Source: Climacteris rufus
Lineage: Eukaryota; Chordata; Aves; Passeriformes; Climacteridae
Assembly: GCA_013398175.1 (NCBI GenBank)
Contig: VZRZ01001081.1
Span: 124,611 to 188,610, forward strand
Direction of reading: 5' to 3'
DNA length: 64,000 nt
A program made the position numbers and the translations under genes. Below, one piece after another: positions 14,471 through 28,015 of this stretch (positions within the stretch are counted from its first letter, which is position 1; each line of letters begins with the position of its first letter). The notes under the pieces are model-generated. The model worked only from the letters and a program-made list of their open reading frames with translations. It made no database searches and was not told the DNA's origin.

Positions 14471-17400
14471 AAAAAAGAAACCCAGAGAAGTGGAAAGACT
14501 GACAGACTGAAAATATTAGAATTCATCTTTAAGCAATTTTTTGGAATTCCAGGTATCTGGTAATTAACAACTATCAGCATTCTTCACAGATGGGTACAGT
14601 TGAAGTCTGTGAAACTGTCAATTTTGTTCTATCTTTATTTATTACCTTATTATCCTACACTGACCATTTTTATTGCTTGATTTCTTTTATTTAGGGATTT
14701 GCTACGACTTCTTCCAAACTTTCCTTCATGCTGGGAAAGAGATCTTTAGATAACACAGCAATGTTCAAGCAACATATTGCAGAGTTTAACCTCAAAAAGG
14801 ATATACAGATCATATTTCATCAGGGAAAATTAGAACTTATCAACCTTAATACCTTGATGACTATATATTCTGTCATCATGTGAGGCTATTAATCACATGG
14901 AATTAATAAACAGAATTAGGACAGACAAAATTCAGTGTTCACAGACTACGAAGAAGCAAACAAAAATTGAAAATCAATTACTGGTCTGGTAAGACACACC
15001 AAGCTCTGGAGGTTAAGCCAATTTGCTCTAATGGAACATAGTAGAAAGTAACCTCTGATGTCTGAAATTGTACAGGTTCACTTTTTTTTTTTTTTCTTTC
15101 CCCCGGAAATTTCACCATTGCAAAGATAAAATGCAGTATCTACACAGAGCTAAAATGAAGAATGGTGTAATTCTCTCCTGTACAGTAATAATGTTAATGT
15201 TAACATATTTTTCAAATAAATAAAAAATATAAAAAGGATAAAAAAAAGAAAAACTGGAATAAAAATGTGTGAACTCGAAATAACTGTCTTATGCTATCAA
15301 ATAAATATGTTTTATAGACCTTAGGTTTCTATTTCCTAAATTTGAAGAGATTTTCTGTGTTTTTTATGAGTCAAGATAATTTACTGCTCCCAATCAGCAT
15401 CCAATTTAACAAAGTTGTTTATTATTTGTAAACAGTTATCAAATAATTTGCAATGCATTAAAAGGCAGTTAATGAAATGATGTATACATTTCTTTTCCTG
15501 CTAAAACTTTTTATCTCCTCAGAATTTTAGAGTGTTTTTATAACCCAGCTTGAAGTAAAATTGAATTATATGAAATGACTGATTATCAAGGACATCTGAA
15601 CAAATGAGGTATTCATTTTATTCAGAATCCATTGAAGGATTTCTTGATGTTTTTATTTAATTTGCTTCATATCAAGGAGCTAAGATCCCCTTTGAGACAC
15701 ATCACAGAAGAAATAAAAGATTAATAAAATCCCAGTAAGTTCTTACAATCTTGCAGAGTTTGACGGAATGCCTTAATATTATTCTGTTTCCTTCTCATAG
15801 ATGAACAGAGACCTATGTCGTCATTGGAGTGTTTTTTGTCACAAGCTGTCTACTCTCCTGGACACAGGTACTATATATACATAAAAATATGAGAACGATG
15901 ATAAATCAATTAGAGTATTTTGGAGTTAATGATAAATATGTTTGGAGAATATAGACTATATAAATTGTTTTATTTACATAGAGCAATTTGTAAAAGCTGT
16001 TTAAAATCACAAGCTCTTCCTGTGGTTTCTAACAAATGTGCTGACTGCTTAGGGTAATGTCAGTTGTGATGCCAACCATTGGAACACAGAAAGATGTATG
16101 ATTTTTAAACCTAAGTGAATATTTGAAAAGCTCAAAGTCGTTCAAGTAATTTTCTAATATAAAAAGCTTAAAATGCCATATTCAAAATCATATAACGCAT
16201 CTCAGCAAACATAGAGTCTAGTGTATTTTCAGGTAACTGGATATTTGTTTGATGCCTTTCTTAATTTCCTACTTCTTTCTTAGAATCCATTCTCAGTTTT
16301 CTTCCTTCATAAATTAATTTTCTTGAACTAATGAACACTCCTTTTCAGCAGTTCTTTTGTATTTTGGAGTATAATGAATACATATTTTAAAAATTTTGTT
16401 GTCACCCTTTAATATTTGTCAGTGTAGAAGGCAATATAACCTAAGGCCATTTCTATTAAAATGAAAAAGTACAGTAAGATTAATGGAAATTCTTTATTGT
16501 AATCCCAGATAATTTTTAAAACATCCATATTGGATCCTGTCAAGGAGGTAGAACAAGGCAGGTGTCCCAAATAATATGATTTAGCAACAAGAATTTTCCT
16601 TAATTATTTTTCAAGGTAGGTTTATGGATACTGCAAGATTAGGTAGAAAGTTCAGATTTCTTCACTGAGAAACTTGCTCAGACATATAGGAAAGCAAGCA
16701 ATTTACTAAGAAATTTTAAAGACTTCCATGACAATAAAGGAGCTCTTCAGAAATCTCAGCAGATTAAAATTAAGGCATGGAGACCTAGTAGAAATTAATG
16801 TGTGTGAAAAAATGAGTAAGAAAACTGGGAAATTTTTGAGGAGCTATTCATCTATGTGCAAATGCTTCCTCAATACTCTAACAGAGTTCAGAAGATTGGA
16901 TTATCACTGTGGTGTGACAGCCAGCCATGAAACACAAATTTGTTGAAGGCTAGTATTTACTACCCACTTGACATTTAAAAAAATCTGCAGGCTTTTCCTT
17001 CCGTGTTTCTTAGCTGTGATGTAGACTGCTGCCTTTTTCCTTATTTACTCTATTTCTTACAGTGTACTGTGTGTCTATGTACTGTTTGTACAAGATGGAT
17101 AATTAATCTCCTGAATTTCTGCACAAAATGGAACCAAATAAAAGCATGAAGCAATATCATGAAAAATAAATAAAGCAAGATATGACTAATAAATATGACA
17201 ATAACATTCTATCATTTTTTTTCAGAGTCCAAAGAAATTAAAAAGGAAGTCAGTGTTTGGAGGTATAATTTTGAAAAACAATAATTTTATCAAAAAGATC
17301 TGATTCACTATGTTAAGTCAGTAAAATTAAACATCTGAAACTCAATAATTAGCATAGATACTAAACCAGCAAAAGAAAATAGAACGTGATGCAGTAAAAC

Positions 17401-17689
17401 ATGCATTTTTTTCCTGCAGAGATTATGTGCTATGCAGATGGAAATTTAAATTTGCTACAACAAATAAACGTTAATTTAAGTTTAATCGGTGAACATATTT
17501 TTAATTTACTCTGTTATACTAAATCATCTGTGCTTAAATCTGTCTTTTGTAATGTATCAACAGCATAGCACTAGTATTAGTTCTAGAAAAGCTATAAGAA
17601 AGAAGACTCAGAAGTTTATCTCTCTCTTTGATTTATGTAGGTATGGATTCACATATGCTGAATTGCTGTGAAGGAATAGAAAGCATAGT

Positions 17690-19480
17690 CAAATGCGGAG
17701 CATCTTGGAAACAAGGAAAATAGAGGCCATTTCCTCTTGTTCTTTGAGACATGGCAGAAGAGGTTGACACCCCACTCTCTACAACCTCTTCTCAGGCAGT
17801 TTTAGAGTGATGAGCTCTCCCCTGAGCCTCCTTTTCTCAAGGCTGAACGATCCCATCTCCCTCAGCCATTTCTCATGGGACGTGTTTTCTAGACCTTTAA
17901 CCAGCTTGATTGTCCTTCTCTGGACTCACTCCAGCGCCTCAATGTCCTTTTTCAAGTGAGTGGCCCAGAAGAGGACACGTGGATATGGCCTCACTGGTGC
18001 TGAGTACAGTGGGACACTCATTCGCTGCCCTGGCCACACTGTTGCTGATCTAGGCCAGAATGTCATTGGCCTTCTTGGCTACCTGGGCACACGCTGGCTC
18101 ATGTTCAGTTGCTGTTGACCAGCAGCTCCAGGTCATTTTCCACCAGGCAGCTTTCCAGCCACTGCCCCCAGCCTGTAGCGTTGCATGGGGTTGTTGTGAC
18201 CCAAGTGCAGAACTCAGCACTTGGCCTTGTTGAACATTGTGCAGTTGTCCTCAGCCCATCGATCCAACCTGTCCAGATCCCTCTGTGCAGCCTTTCTGTC
18301 CTTCAGTAGAATCAACACCTACACCCAACTCAGTGTCATCTTCAAACTGACTGAGGGTACACTCAAGCCCCTCACCAAAAAAACTGATAAAATCAATCAT
18401 TAAACAGGATCAGCATCAATGGTGAGCCCTGAGGAACTGCACTAATGACTGTCTGCCAGCTCGATGTAGCAACAGTCACCACCACTCTTTGGGCTTGGCC
18501 ATCCAGACTGTTTTTGACTCAGTGAAGAGTGCACCTGTTCAAGCCATGGGCAGCCAGTTTCTCCAGGAGATTCCTGTGGGAGAAGGTGTCAAATTCTTAC
18601 TGAAGCCTAGGGAGACAACATCCACAGCCTTTCCCTCATCTACTAAGGGGGTCATCTTGTCATAGAAGGAGTTCAGGTTGGTAAGCAGGACCTGCCATTC
18701 CGAAACCCATGCTGGTTGTGTCCGATCCCCTGTTTTTTCTGTACATGCTGTATAATGAGACTCAGAATGATCTGTCTGTTCCATGACCTTCCCTGGTGCT
18801 TAGGTTAGTCTGATGTACCTGTGGTTCCCTGGATCATCCTTCCAACCCTTCTTGTAGATAGGCCTCATATTTGCTATTTTCAAGTCAGCTGGGACTTTTC
18901 TGGATAAGCAGGCCTGTTGGTAAATATTTGAGAGTGGTTTGGTGAGCTCTTTCACCAGCTCCCTCATTACTGTCGGATGCATCCCATCCAGGCCCATAGA
19001 CTTGTGGGTGTCTAATAGGCATAGCAGGTCACTAACCACTCCCTCCTGGATTGTGGGGGTCTTACTCAACTCCCCATCACTAACCTCCAACTCCGGGAGT
19101 TGGGTATCCTGAGTACAACTGTTTTTGGTATTAAAGATTGAGGCAAAGGAGGCATTAAGTGTCTCAGCCTTTTTGTCATCCTCTGCCACTATGCTACATT
19201 CTGCACCCAGAAAAGGATGGAGACTCTCCTCAGACCTCCTTTTGCTGCCAGTGTTTTTAGGGAAACTTTTTATGTTGTCTTTAACCACAGTGGCCAGATA
19301 CCTGAATGACCTCCTGGCATCCTGCAGCTGGCCTGTGTGACCCATGTGGCATTTGCCAGCCCCTGTGGACATCTTAGGTGCCTGAGAGTGTCAGCGTGGC
19401 AGTGGCCACCTGGGTTGAGGCAATTGACCTGAGCCCTAAGGAAACAGACATTGCTGATAAAGGAGATGTTCTTCTCTCTG
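17690..19480 (-). mobile_element. CR1 LINE, truncated, with reverse transcriptase remnants
   Basis: This is a minus-strand CR1 copy covering much of the ORF2 reverse transcriptase. In coding order it shows VVKDNIKSFPKN (about 19250-19290), LNASFASIFNT, SMGLDGMHPTVMREL, VPADLKIANMRPIYKKG and DPGNHRY (to 18800). After a break come LVDEGKAVDVVSLGFSK (about 18600-18650), an AVPQGSP-like motif, QFEDDTELGV and FNKAKC with LHLGHNNPMQRYRLG (about 18170-18230). The catalytic [FY]xDD box is FEDD at 18335-18346, where CR1 elements normally have FADD. Both aspartates remain. Frameshifts and stops break the frame several times. Below about 18100 it continues into the C-terminal 'FWAT...EHVQRR'-type region and is cut off near 17690 without the usual ATTCTATG tail. 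The 5' boundary is unclear, and sequence up to about 19575 may belong to it. Confidence 0.9.
18800..19372 (-). pseudogene. CR1 reverse transcriptase fragment (palm/finger region)
   Basis: This is a 190-codon open stretch inside the CR1 copy. It matches the start of the CR1 reverse transcriptase: VKDN..SF, NASFASIFNT, LLCLLDTHKSMGLDGMHP, PLSNIYQQAC and ANMRPIYKKGWKDDPGN. It stops at RLT before the 'GK..E' stretch that begins the next RT block, and the remainder continues in other frames to 18539. The endonuclease domain and much of the upstream ORF2 are absent. The apparent start Met is simply the first ATG in the open stretch, not a true start. It is not expected to make an active enzyme. Confidence 0.85.
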
Positions 19481-19764
19481 TCAGTGACAGAACGCCAGAA
19501 CAGCAAGGTGGGGTAACTGTTCTAAACAAAATACATCCAAAGGGGTCAGTTTGCACCTCAGACTTCACAGATCTAGATATTGTCACAACGTCTGGATTTT
19601 TTAAAAGAAATTACCTCCATGAACAACATTGCTTTACCAGTTGCCATGGTAAATGCATGAATATATTGAAAAACAATAAAATAATGATTCTTAAATTAAT
19701 TAGAATATTTTTGGGTTTAGCATTTTTGCTTTCAGGGAGTACCCAGAAATAATGCCTTTCTTAC

Positions 19765-19968
19765 CATCGTTTCTCAGTGTCAGGGGTGTAGGAGGACTCA
19801 AAACTCTGGCATTTGTCACTGTGTTTTTTACAAGGCATATATAGCTGCCAACGTCGGATGTTTGCACCTTGGATATGTAAAGGTTGCCTGTTTCCTGAGA
19901 GATGAAGCGTCTGCTGTCTTCTGCCACAAAAGATGGGAATTCATTAAATACCCAGCTATAGATGATCT
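19765..19968 (-). CDS. CNTN5: Contactin-5 exon: most of Ig domain 2
   Basis: This is a 204-bp coding exon holding two bases, 67 codons, then one base. It contains [13 protein letters not shown] with the core Ig tryptophan, [19 protein letters not shown], and [12 protein letters not shown]. The last has the D-x-G-x-Y-x-C signature that supplies the second Cys of the Ig2 disulfide. It ends TPLTLRND plus the first base of a Gly codon that is completed in the exon at 4140-4242. The acceptor is TTCTTTTAG and the donor is G|GTAAGA at 19764 downward. The open frame continues past both splice sites, but the contactin similarity stops exactly at them. The exon is symmetric (phase 1 in, phase 1 out), so skipping would keep the frame while removing most of Ig2. 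A CR1 remnant begins about 200-300 bp downstream in the intron. Contactin-5 rather than a paralogue is likely from residues such as YSWVFN and SYICLVKN. Confidence 0.93.
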
Positions 19969-22900
19969 CTAAAAGAACACAGAAAGAAAATAAGATAAAG
20001 TAATTACAGAAACAATACTGTGTCATGTTAATAGGCATGCTAAATAAAGGTTCATTAGCTTTATTTCAATAATCTAGGGGGGAAGAAAATGAAAGATATT
20101 AAAATTTTTTATTTGGTTTAGAATTGGAGAGAATATTTTTTTTCCATCCTTGGGATTTTCAAGATAACATAAACATTGAATTCACAAGTTGCCTGTGAAG
20201 ACAGATTTAGTTCAGGAAAAATTATTAAATTATTCATTGACTCGGAAAACAGCAATAAAATATTAGATAATTCCTTTTTCCAGTCTTTCAGGTCAAAAGA
20301 AAAATAACATACAAAGCATTATTTTCCCTGCTTGTTCCGATTTGCAGTTCTTATAGAGCTATGGATGACTTCTGGGTGTGTGTATATAAGCAGGTTTTAT
20401 TCTGAATGCCTGTTTTTAAAATCACTGGATCCTAATAACTGTTCAACCTACCTCGTAGGTAATATTACTGCCCTATAGTTTTATTTTTTATATCTGCTGC
20501 ATTGAAAAATTTCTGAACCCTTCCTTTATGCAGCTTAAATCCCTATGATCAATTAATAATTCCTTAACCAAAGCTACAAACTAATCAGTGACTTTTTAAA
20601 ATGACAATTAAATCCATTCCCTTGGTTCTTATTTTTATCCCATGAATCATCTATTATATTTACATGAAAATTATACACTTTTCCCTTTACACTCATAATA
20701 ACTAGTTGAGAAAAAAAAGTTATTTCCTATTATTCTGTATGAAATTATATAATGATTTAATAAAAAGGTTCATTTATGTCTCAACATTAGAAGTATCAGT
20801 AAAGTTAATGAGATTCTGATTTAGCAGGATATTCCTTGCAAGGAATTATTCATGTGGAGTTCCACCAATTCCGACTTTAAAGCCTTACCCTCTGTATACT
20901 TCTTTATACATTGTTCTTTCAATCTTATCTTCTGCTGTTTCATTCTTTCTTCATACTTTAAAAAAATATTGTTCATTACTTAAACTGGCACATTGGCTGT
21001 AAGGTTATTCATTCTGTATCTCCCCCCTTGATAGTTTTCTAGCAACTTCAAAATGAGACAAGCCAAAGCTAGCCCAAGAATGTAAAGTTCCCACTACTTC
21101 TCCAAGATGCAAACTGCTCCATTGGTTTAACAATTTCCAACCTTTTAGACTGAAATATCTTCTGTGACTACACTCAGCTTCAACAGTAAGAGAAAGACAG
21201 TAATTTCTAGTATGTTAGTCTGGTTCTCATACTTTCATCTCTACTACATCAAAAAGTTTTCTTGGTATAAAGTTGGAAGATGAAAGGGACAAAGTGGTGA
21301 GAGAAAACACCTCAAAATTTAAATTTTGCCGTGTGCTTTTCTGCTAATGATAGGAGAGGAACTGGTACAGCTGTTCTTGGTACAAGAACAGTAATGTGAA
21401 ACATATTATGTCCTAGCCAGGCATGCATTCTGACTATAACGGTATAGAAAGCATTAGAAATTCTAATGTTCCTTATGTACTGTCCCCTGATATGGTGGTA
21501 AGAATGGACTAGAGAAGTACAATGACTGCTTTTTCAACCAACATAAACAAATAATACATGCAGTGTTATAGAGATGCAGTATCCTCTGGATTAATTTTTA
21601 AGAGGTTTAGTTTTGAAATCAGATGAACATTTTCTCTGGAAAAACTGATGGTATCAGTACAAAAACGCTATGTTAAAGGACAGAACGTGCTTAGCTAACA
21701 GGAGGGGAAGACTGCCTCAAGATGGGAAATTCAGCTGCACACACTGACTTTTTGCTTAAAATATTTTTCAATTTATTAGTAATTCTGACTGGTTACACAG
21801 GACTGAGGAATTAAGGGATCTCAGAGAGTTCTCTGTGTTCAGATTTTCCTTCCTCTTCTGTTAAGTTTCAGACAAAATACTAATTAGCCTCAAATATATC
21901 TCTGAAAATTTCATTATCATACTTTGCCATCATTTTTTATCCGGCAAAAGATGATTCATGGCAGCATAAAACTCTACAAAGTAATGATGGATACACAAGT
22001 TCAAGGAAAATACATAGGCTTTAACCTGTTACCAACTCAAATGGAAAGCAATCAGTCTCACTAATTGCTCTGGTTTAAAAGTAGTTCAAATCAAATGCAA
22101 AACAGTCATCAATGTGGGTTCATTGGCAGTTCACATAGAAGAGAATTTTCTCCATTTGTAGCCTAAACTCACTCACAATTAATTATTCATTTATTAATTA
22201 GAATTAATACTAAGGAACAGATTTCAGGCAATATATTTTTGTGCCTCTAAGGAAATAAAATACTTAGTCTTTGCCAGTGCTGAATCCTGGGGGATACTGT
22301 CATTTTGTCACCTTCTTAATTATTTTTGCTGTTAAAAATGGAGTGATGGATGAATGCATACTAGGGTAGGGTACTGAGAAAAAAAAGTAACAGAACTCCT
22401 GCCAAATCTAAAACTCAAAGCATTTATGCTATAAAGCTGCAGTTAATGCCTTTTTTTTTTTTTTTTTGGTGCATTCCTACAGCATCTGTATTCCTCCAGC
22501 CATGAAACCAAACTCCAAAGCCCAGAAAAAAAGTGTTAGTGGATTATTCTTGATCATGGTTAGCCCATTGACATTGAAGGAATTGCTCCTATTTTTCATT
22601 TCTAAAAAGCAAACCCCTGGGAATACTCTTTAAAATACCTGAAGACTATGTATCTGAATGCTCAGATCCGGAATTGATCTGGAATTCTTGATCTCCTTTG
22701 CAGGTAAAAACGCCCTTAGACACTTTATGAGTTTTTTTCTCCTGTTAGACATGGTTAATGAGTTCAGCAGATCCTTAAATAAAATTTTGATGGTCATGGC
22801 CATACACTATATGTAGGCTTCAGTGGAAATATCTCAGGAAAATGCTGTATACCAGTCAGAAAGAACCACAGCTGGCTTGGGATCTGGGGACCCCACAGTT

Positions 22901-25900
22901 TTTAGCTGACAGAAATAGATGGATGATCTTGCAGAAGTGATTTTACAAAAGGGTGTTCACAGAATGGCTGCAATTAGGGGAAAATGGGTGTACCTTGACA
23001 TTGATCCATTGTGCAAATATCTTACACTTTTAAACTTGCAGCTATAGTAGAGGATGAAACATACATTACTGTTCTTATTCTGGACTGTTCCTACTTTGTA
23101 TGCCAGCAAAACTACAAGTTAGAGTTTGTAAAAAAACACAGAATTGCTAGCAAAGGCTGGCCAAGTACAAAACATGGGGGTTTGTTTAGTTTTCTTTTGC
23201 TGGGTTTTTTTTTTTTTTTTTACTGGCAGTATCATGTATAAGTGAATACCCAAATGATTGCAAAGACAAATAAAAAATAACTAATAAAAAGACATAATGG
23301 AAAATCAACATTTAAAACATTGCACACTCTCTGTAGACAAGTCTGTCATGTATTATACATGAACAGCAAAATATTCTGAAACAACACTGGATGTTGTTAC
23401 ATGTCACCAGTACCACAGAAGTTTGGCACAGGAGCACACGTAAACTGCAAGAGGAGACACTTGTAGACATTATCAGCAATCATACTCTTATAAAATGGCA
23501 AACTGCTGAGTGAACATTCAGATTTTCAGAACAAGAAACCTAAGACCAAAGGGATGACACCAGGCCTATTTGTACACAGCTCACTGTAGTTTTTAGTGAA
23601 TTTCAAGCCTGAATTCTCCTACGTTCATGTTAAAGGATTTTAGACCCAGTGTAATTTGGCTAAGCACAAATACAACTGCTATTGTATTAACTTTTTAGTG
23701 GGATGATGAATTCCAGAGATACATCTCAAGCCTGGAATCTAAATAACAATGACCTTCAAGAGATTTTGAAGCTAAAAGTCAGTGCTACCAAAATCTAAAT
23801 AAACCAAACTAAAACTGTAAAATCAGAAAGAAATTACTTTAGTTATGGACCCCCTGAAGTCATCTACTTTTGAGAAAACCAGAGTAATTAGTTTTTGCAT
23901 GCAGTACTCATTTTGTTTTCAATAGGGAAAAAAAGTTTAAGACAAGAGAGCAACCTGAATACTGCAGTATACAGAAGCTGAGTATTTTTAAGAATATATG
24001 CTGAGCTTATTTTTTATTTTTATGCCCATCTATTTTGTTTGTGATGTGACACCTATGTCAAAACCACAAAGACAATGCAGAGCCCTTCCTAGAAAGTACC
24101 GTTAACTGCCAACATAAAGGTAACTTTTTATGCAGGTACTTTGCATAAAACACAAACAGAAACAGACAGTAAGAAGATGGAGAAATTATGCATTATAGAA
24201 CAGCTGTAATTTGACATTCATCTCCTGGGCTAAAGGACTTTTGCTGCTAAATTCTCTTATATATATAAAATCTTGGTGTAAAAATAACATAAGTCATTTT
24301 GGTAACTACAAAACTGATAGTTCCTTTTATGCACGACCAACTTTGTTTACAGAAGAATGTATCTAAGGAAACTTGCATCTTCTTTTTCTGAAGATCATTT
24401 GGAAAGCCTTCCTAATGTTCAATTTGTTTCTGTGTTTTATTAATAATTTTTAGAGAGCTATGTAGGTGAAAATCTGGGTCACTTGATGATGAAGTAGTAA
24501 TAAGACATCATCTATTTCCTGTCACAATGAATTTTTAGTGTGAAATCTTGCTTACTATAATTTCTTAAATTATTTTTGTAGTTCTATTTTCTCTGTTAAA
24601 CTACACTAATTCCTAAACTGTCACAATGTGATGTACTTCCCGTAATGGATGAAGCCGGTATACTGACATATCAGCATTTTTCTTAGTGCTGTACTGTGCT
24701 TTTGGAGATATTCTGATGCAGAAAATGTCAGTATTATGGTAACACAAAAGTCTTTCTGTCATTATGGGTCAGTAAGAAATAGTGCCTTAAGTATTATAAA
24801 GAGAGTTGTCCTGAAGCATTCAGATTGCACCAAATATTCACTCCTGTGTTTGTTAGTGCCTGAATGTTTCTCAGATTTGTTTCAGGGTTTTTCTCTTTAA
24901 AAATTCCTTCTTTCATACTTTTAATATGGGGTTTCTGGACAGCCTTTTCATCAGTCCTGCTAGCTAAGTGGTATTTTGGATATAAGTGAAGATATAATAA
25001 GGAGGTTGTCATACAAACTCTATTAAGGTCACTGAAAACATAAATGTCCATAAGGTGGTTAAATTTTGCCTATTCAAGAGCAAAACATGCAAACCACCCA
25101 TCCCATAACTACACTTCTGTGGACTTATTGTGTTTGTACAAGAAATAAGCCTGGTTTTAGTCTTCTTTTTTTGTGATGCAGTGGGAGATCCTGTAGGAAA
25201 AACATATTTCTCTTCCTCTATTTATTGTTTGCCTTGATTACCCTAATTCCACAAGATGGCAGTACTTGATGAATAAATGATACAGATGCCTGATGACAGT
25301 CAAAATCCGAGATAATCTGGGAGTATTAGCAAGTCTGAAGAAGTTATTTTGTCTATTTTTTAACTGATAAGTAAACCAGCAAAATTACACTCAAGATTAC
25401 AGGCTGAATTTACTATACATAGTTATAAACCATGAAATTTGCAAGATGGCTTTGCTTTAGCATATAGAAATATTCTGTTTAAATGAAATAAACTATCAGG
25501 AAAAATATAGGCCTACATCTCCCCTGCTGAAAATATAATACCTAATTTTATATCAGGCCCAGTTTTCAACATTTTTCTCAAAATTACTGCTTGGATATTC
25601 TGTATACTTGACACAGAATAAGGGTGCAATATGCAATACTCTATAATGATGGGGAACACTTCTCATTCAGAGGGAAAGAGCCTTCTTTTCAGCTAAAATG
25701 GATGTTAACAAGGAGTTGTTCCTCCAGTCTCCCACCACAACCAGATAAACAATTTTGGAGCATTTCTTTGTGCTGCTATGGTTTATTATCAGTGCTCATT
25801 AATCCTCTGAGAAAATATTTAATGAACGTAATTTATTTGTTGCATTGTAATGCACCCACATTGAACAAACAGATATTTTTTATTTATCAGTTAGCAATAA

Positions 25901-26649
25901 AATTGCTTATTTCCTTCTCTGGGGGCACTGTATGTATTGCTCACTTATCTGAAACACAATTTTACCAATCACATATTAGTCTTTCTTCAGATTCAATTAC
26001 AGTGATAAATCCTCAAATAGGTTCTTTGTTACAACCATTCACACAGACAATAACTAAAAATATGCTAGAAAAAAGTAAACATACTGTCAGGCTGAGTCTT
26101 GTACTGGAGGATACAAATATTATATTGCTATTACCAATGTAGACAGTAAATATAGTCTCATTTGTACTTTAATATGTATGAAATGTAGCCAGTCATTGAA
26201 ACATATAAAGACTGATGAAATGTCTTTCTTATACATGTGCTCTTTAAAGAGACCACATAGCATATGACAAAAACATAGTTTTGCAAAATGTGGATTATCA
26301 TGTGTATTTAATTGTCATTGGTATGGTTTTAATGTTAAAATAAAACTTATTCAAAATACCACATGTTATTCAGGCCCTTCTTTTGCCCTCAGGCAAGACC
26401 AGATATTCTCAACCCAGTCTTAAAAAATATCCAGTGAGTTATATTCATACATTTAGATTTTCAGAAAAACTTATTTCTTTGCTTGGATAATTAGACAGTT
26501 TTCCTTAATATTTGCCTATAATTACTTTCTTTTTTTTTTTTTTTTCCTATACTGTTTATCACTTACATGAAATACCATATTGGAAGTATTGAAAACATGT
26601 GAGTGAAGACCAATATTAAACTTTTACATCTGCCATGGAAAACCGTTAT

Positions 26650-27240
26650 CCCTGTGCATATCAAGCTTCTGTTTGCAAGACTGAATCAGCCAAATCTCTT
26701 CAACTTCTCAGAATTCGAGGAGAATTATTTTGAATCGCCTTCTTAATTTTATTATTTTTGTCTGTACTGCCTTTCTATGTCTTATAATGTAGGACCCAAA
26801 GTTGGACATCAGCTCTATTGATGAGTGGAATGATAGTCCCTTGTACTCCACAGGTAGCAGTTCTCTTAGTATGTCCTAGAATTCTACTACTGAATGATCC
26901 ATTCTACCAAGTATTCTGTTCTTTTTGGTAACAGTATTTTTCTAAAGCAGAATGCTGTTTAAGCACTTATTTGCCTTTATTTTATTTGTATATTTGATCT
27001 TTGATAGAGTAATCTGCATATTGTTGAATTTCATGTTATTCATTGTTAGTAATTTCTCCAATGTACTGTCCCTTTTTGATTTTTATTCTATTCTCTGCAG
27101 TAATTTTAACCTCTTGCAGGAGTAATTCTCAAATGATAAAAATGCCTTGATTTCCTCCAGGTCATTCACATTTTACAAAAAAAGAAAATAAAATTTTATG
27201 TAATTTATTATTGACAAATTTATATTGGATGTTTCTTAAC
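26650..27240 (-). mobile_element. Possible ancient L3/CR1-like LINE remnant
   Basis: Antisense wording resembles L3/CR1 3' sequence: 'actgaatcagccaaatctctt', a segment near 26795 reading like 'acccaaagttggacat' (consensus: 'gcccagaactggacac'), and 'gttgaatttcatgtta' near 27025. Divergence is very high. The evidence is weaker than for the 6.1-7.6 kb copy. Confidence 0.35.
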
Positions 27241-27282
27241 ATCTTATTATCATCGTATTACCTACAAATCCAGTGTTTAATA

Positions 27283-27350
27283 TTGCATTAAATATATAAT
27301 ATATAACATATGATATAATATTTTTATATAATATATTTTAATAATATATT
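27283..27350. repeat. AT-rich low-complexity tract
   Basis: Repeated ATATAT and TAATAT units form imperfect palindromes. No flanking transposon ends are visible. Confidence 0.8.
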
Positions 27351-28015
27351 TTTGCAGAACTCAAAATCTCTCTGACTATAAGCCCTCCTTTATTAAAACA
27401 AAACAAAACCAAACAAAAATCAGAACAAAATCAAAGCAAACCAATTTAATTTTCTTGACATATTTTGAAGTAATTTTTAAGATATATATTCTCAGTAGCC
27501 TTTTCTTGTAAAGCAATGTTTGGACATATTATGAACTCAGATTTTAATGCCATTTTATAAATATATATTGTTTTTTTCTATAAGTGAAGAAAATGTTTAA
27601 ATGTCAGAAATTTATGGCTAAAATGGAAGCTGATGGGAAAACAAATAAATTTGTGATAATGTTTGAAAGAACTTTTTAAGGAAGACAAAGATTGGAAACA
27701 GAAAATTCTGACAAGGCAGATAAGCTACAAACAGGAAGTTTCAAAAATGTTTTTAAAGCAACTAAGAGATGTTTAATGACATCTCTGCTATTGATATTCA
27801 TCTATAGGAATGAAAATAAATACTTATGTAGAAAATTCCTGAATGCTCCTGAATTTAAGTTCTATGATTTATAATACAGCAGGTAATACAAAGGTCACTG
27901 TACAATGTTATTTGCTATGAAAAGTAGAAAAAAAAAGGATAGTAAAAACAATAAAGTTAAATAATGTAAGTAGTTAATACTAGAGAATCACTGTTGAAGC
28001 TTTTGAAATTTCTAT

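Larger units (their letters stand above)
4243..19764 (-). other. CNTN5: CNTN5 intron, 15,522 bp
   Basis: This intron separates the Ig2 exon from the Ig3-start exon. It has a GTAAGA donor at its high-coordinate end and a TTTTCCAG acceptor at its low end. Its contents are listed separately: an assembly gap, an ancient LINE remnant, a 16-bp tandem repeat and a long CR1. From 7600 to 13200 and from 13270 to 17680 I see only unremarkable AT-rich sequence with homopolymer runs, for example at 13092, 14440-14470 and 15083. Confidence 0.85.

Noticed and set aside
18109..18403. Plus-strand open frames over the CR1
   Set aside because: They are antisense to the CR1 reverse transcriptase and have no independent similarity.
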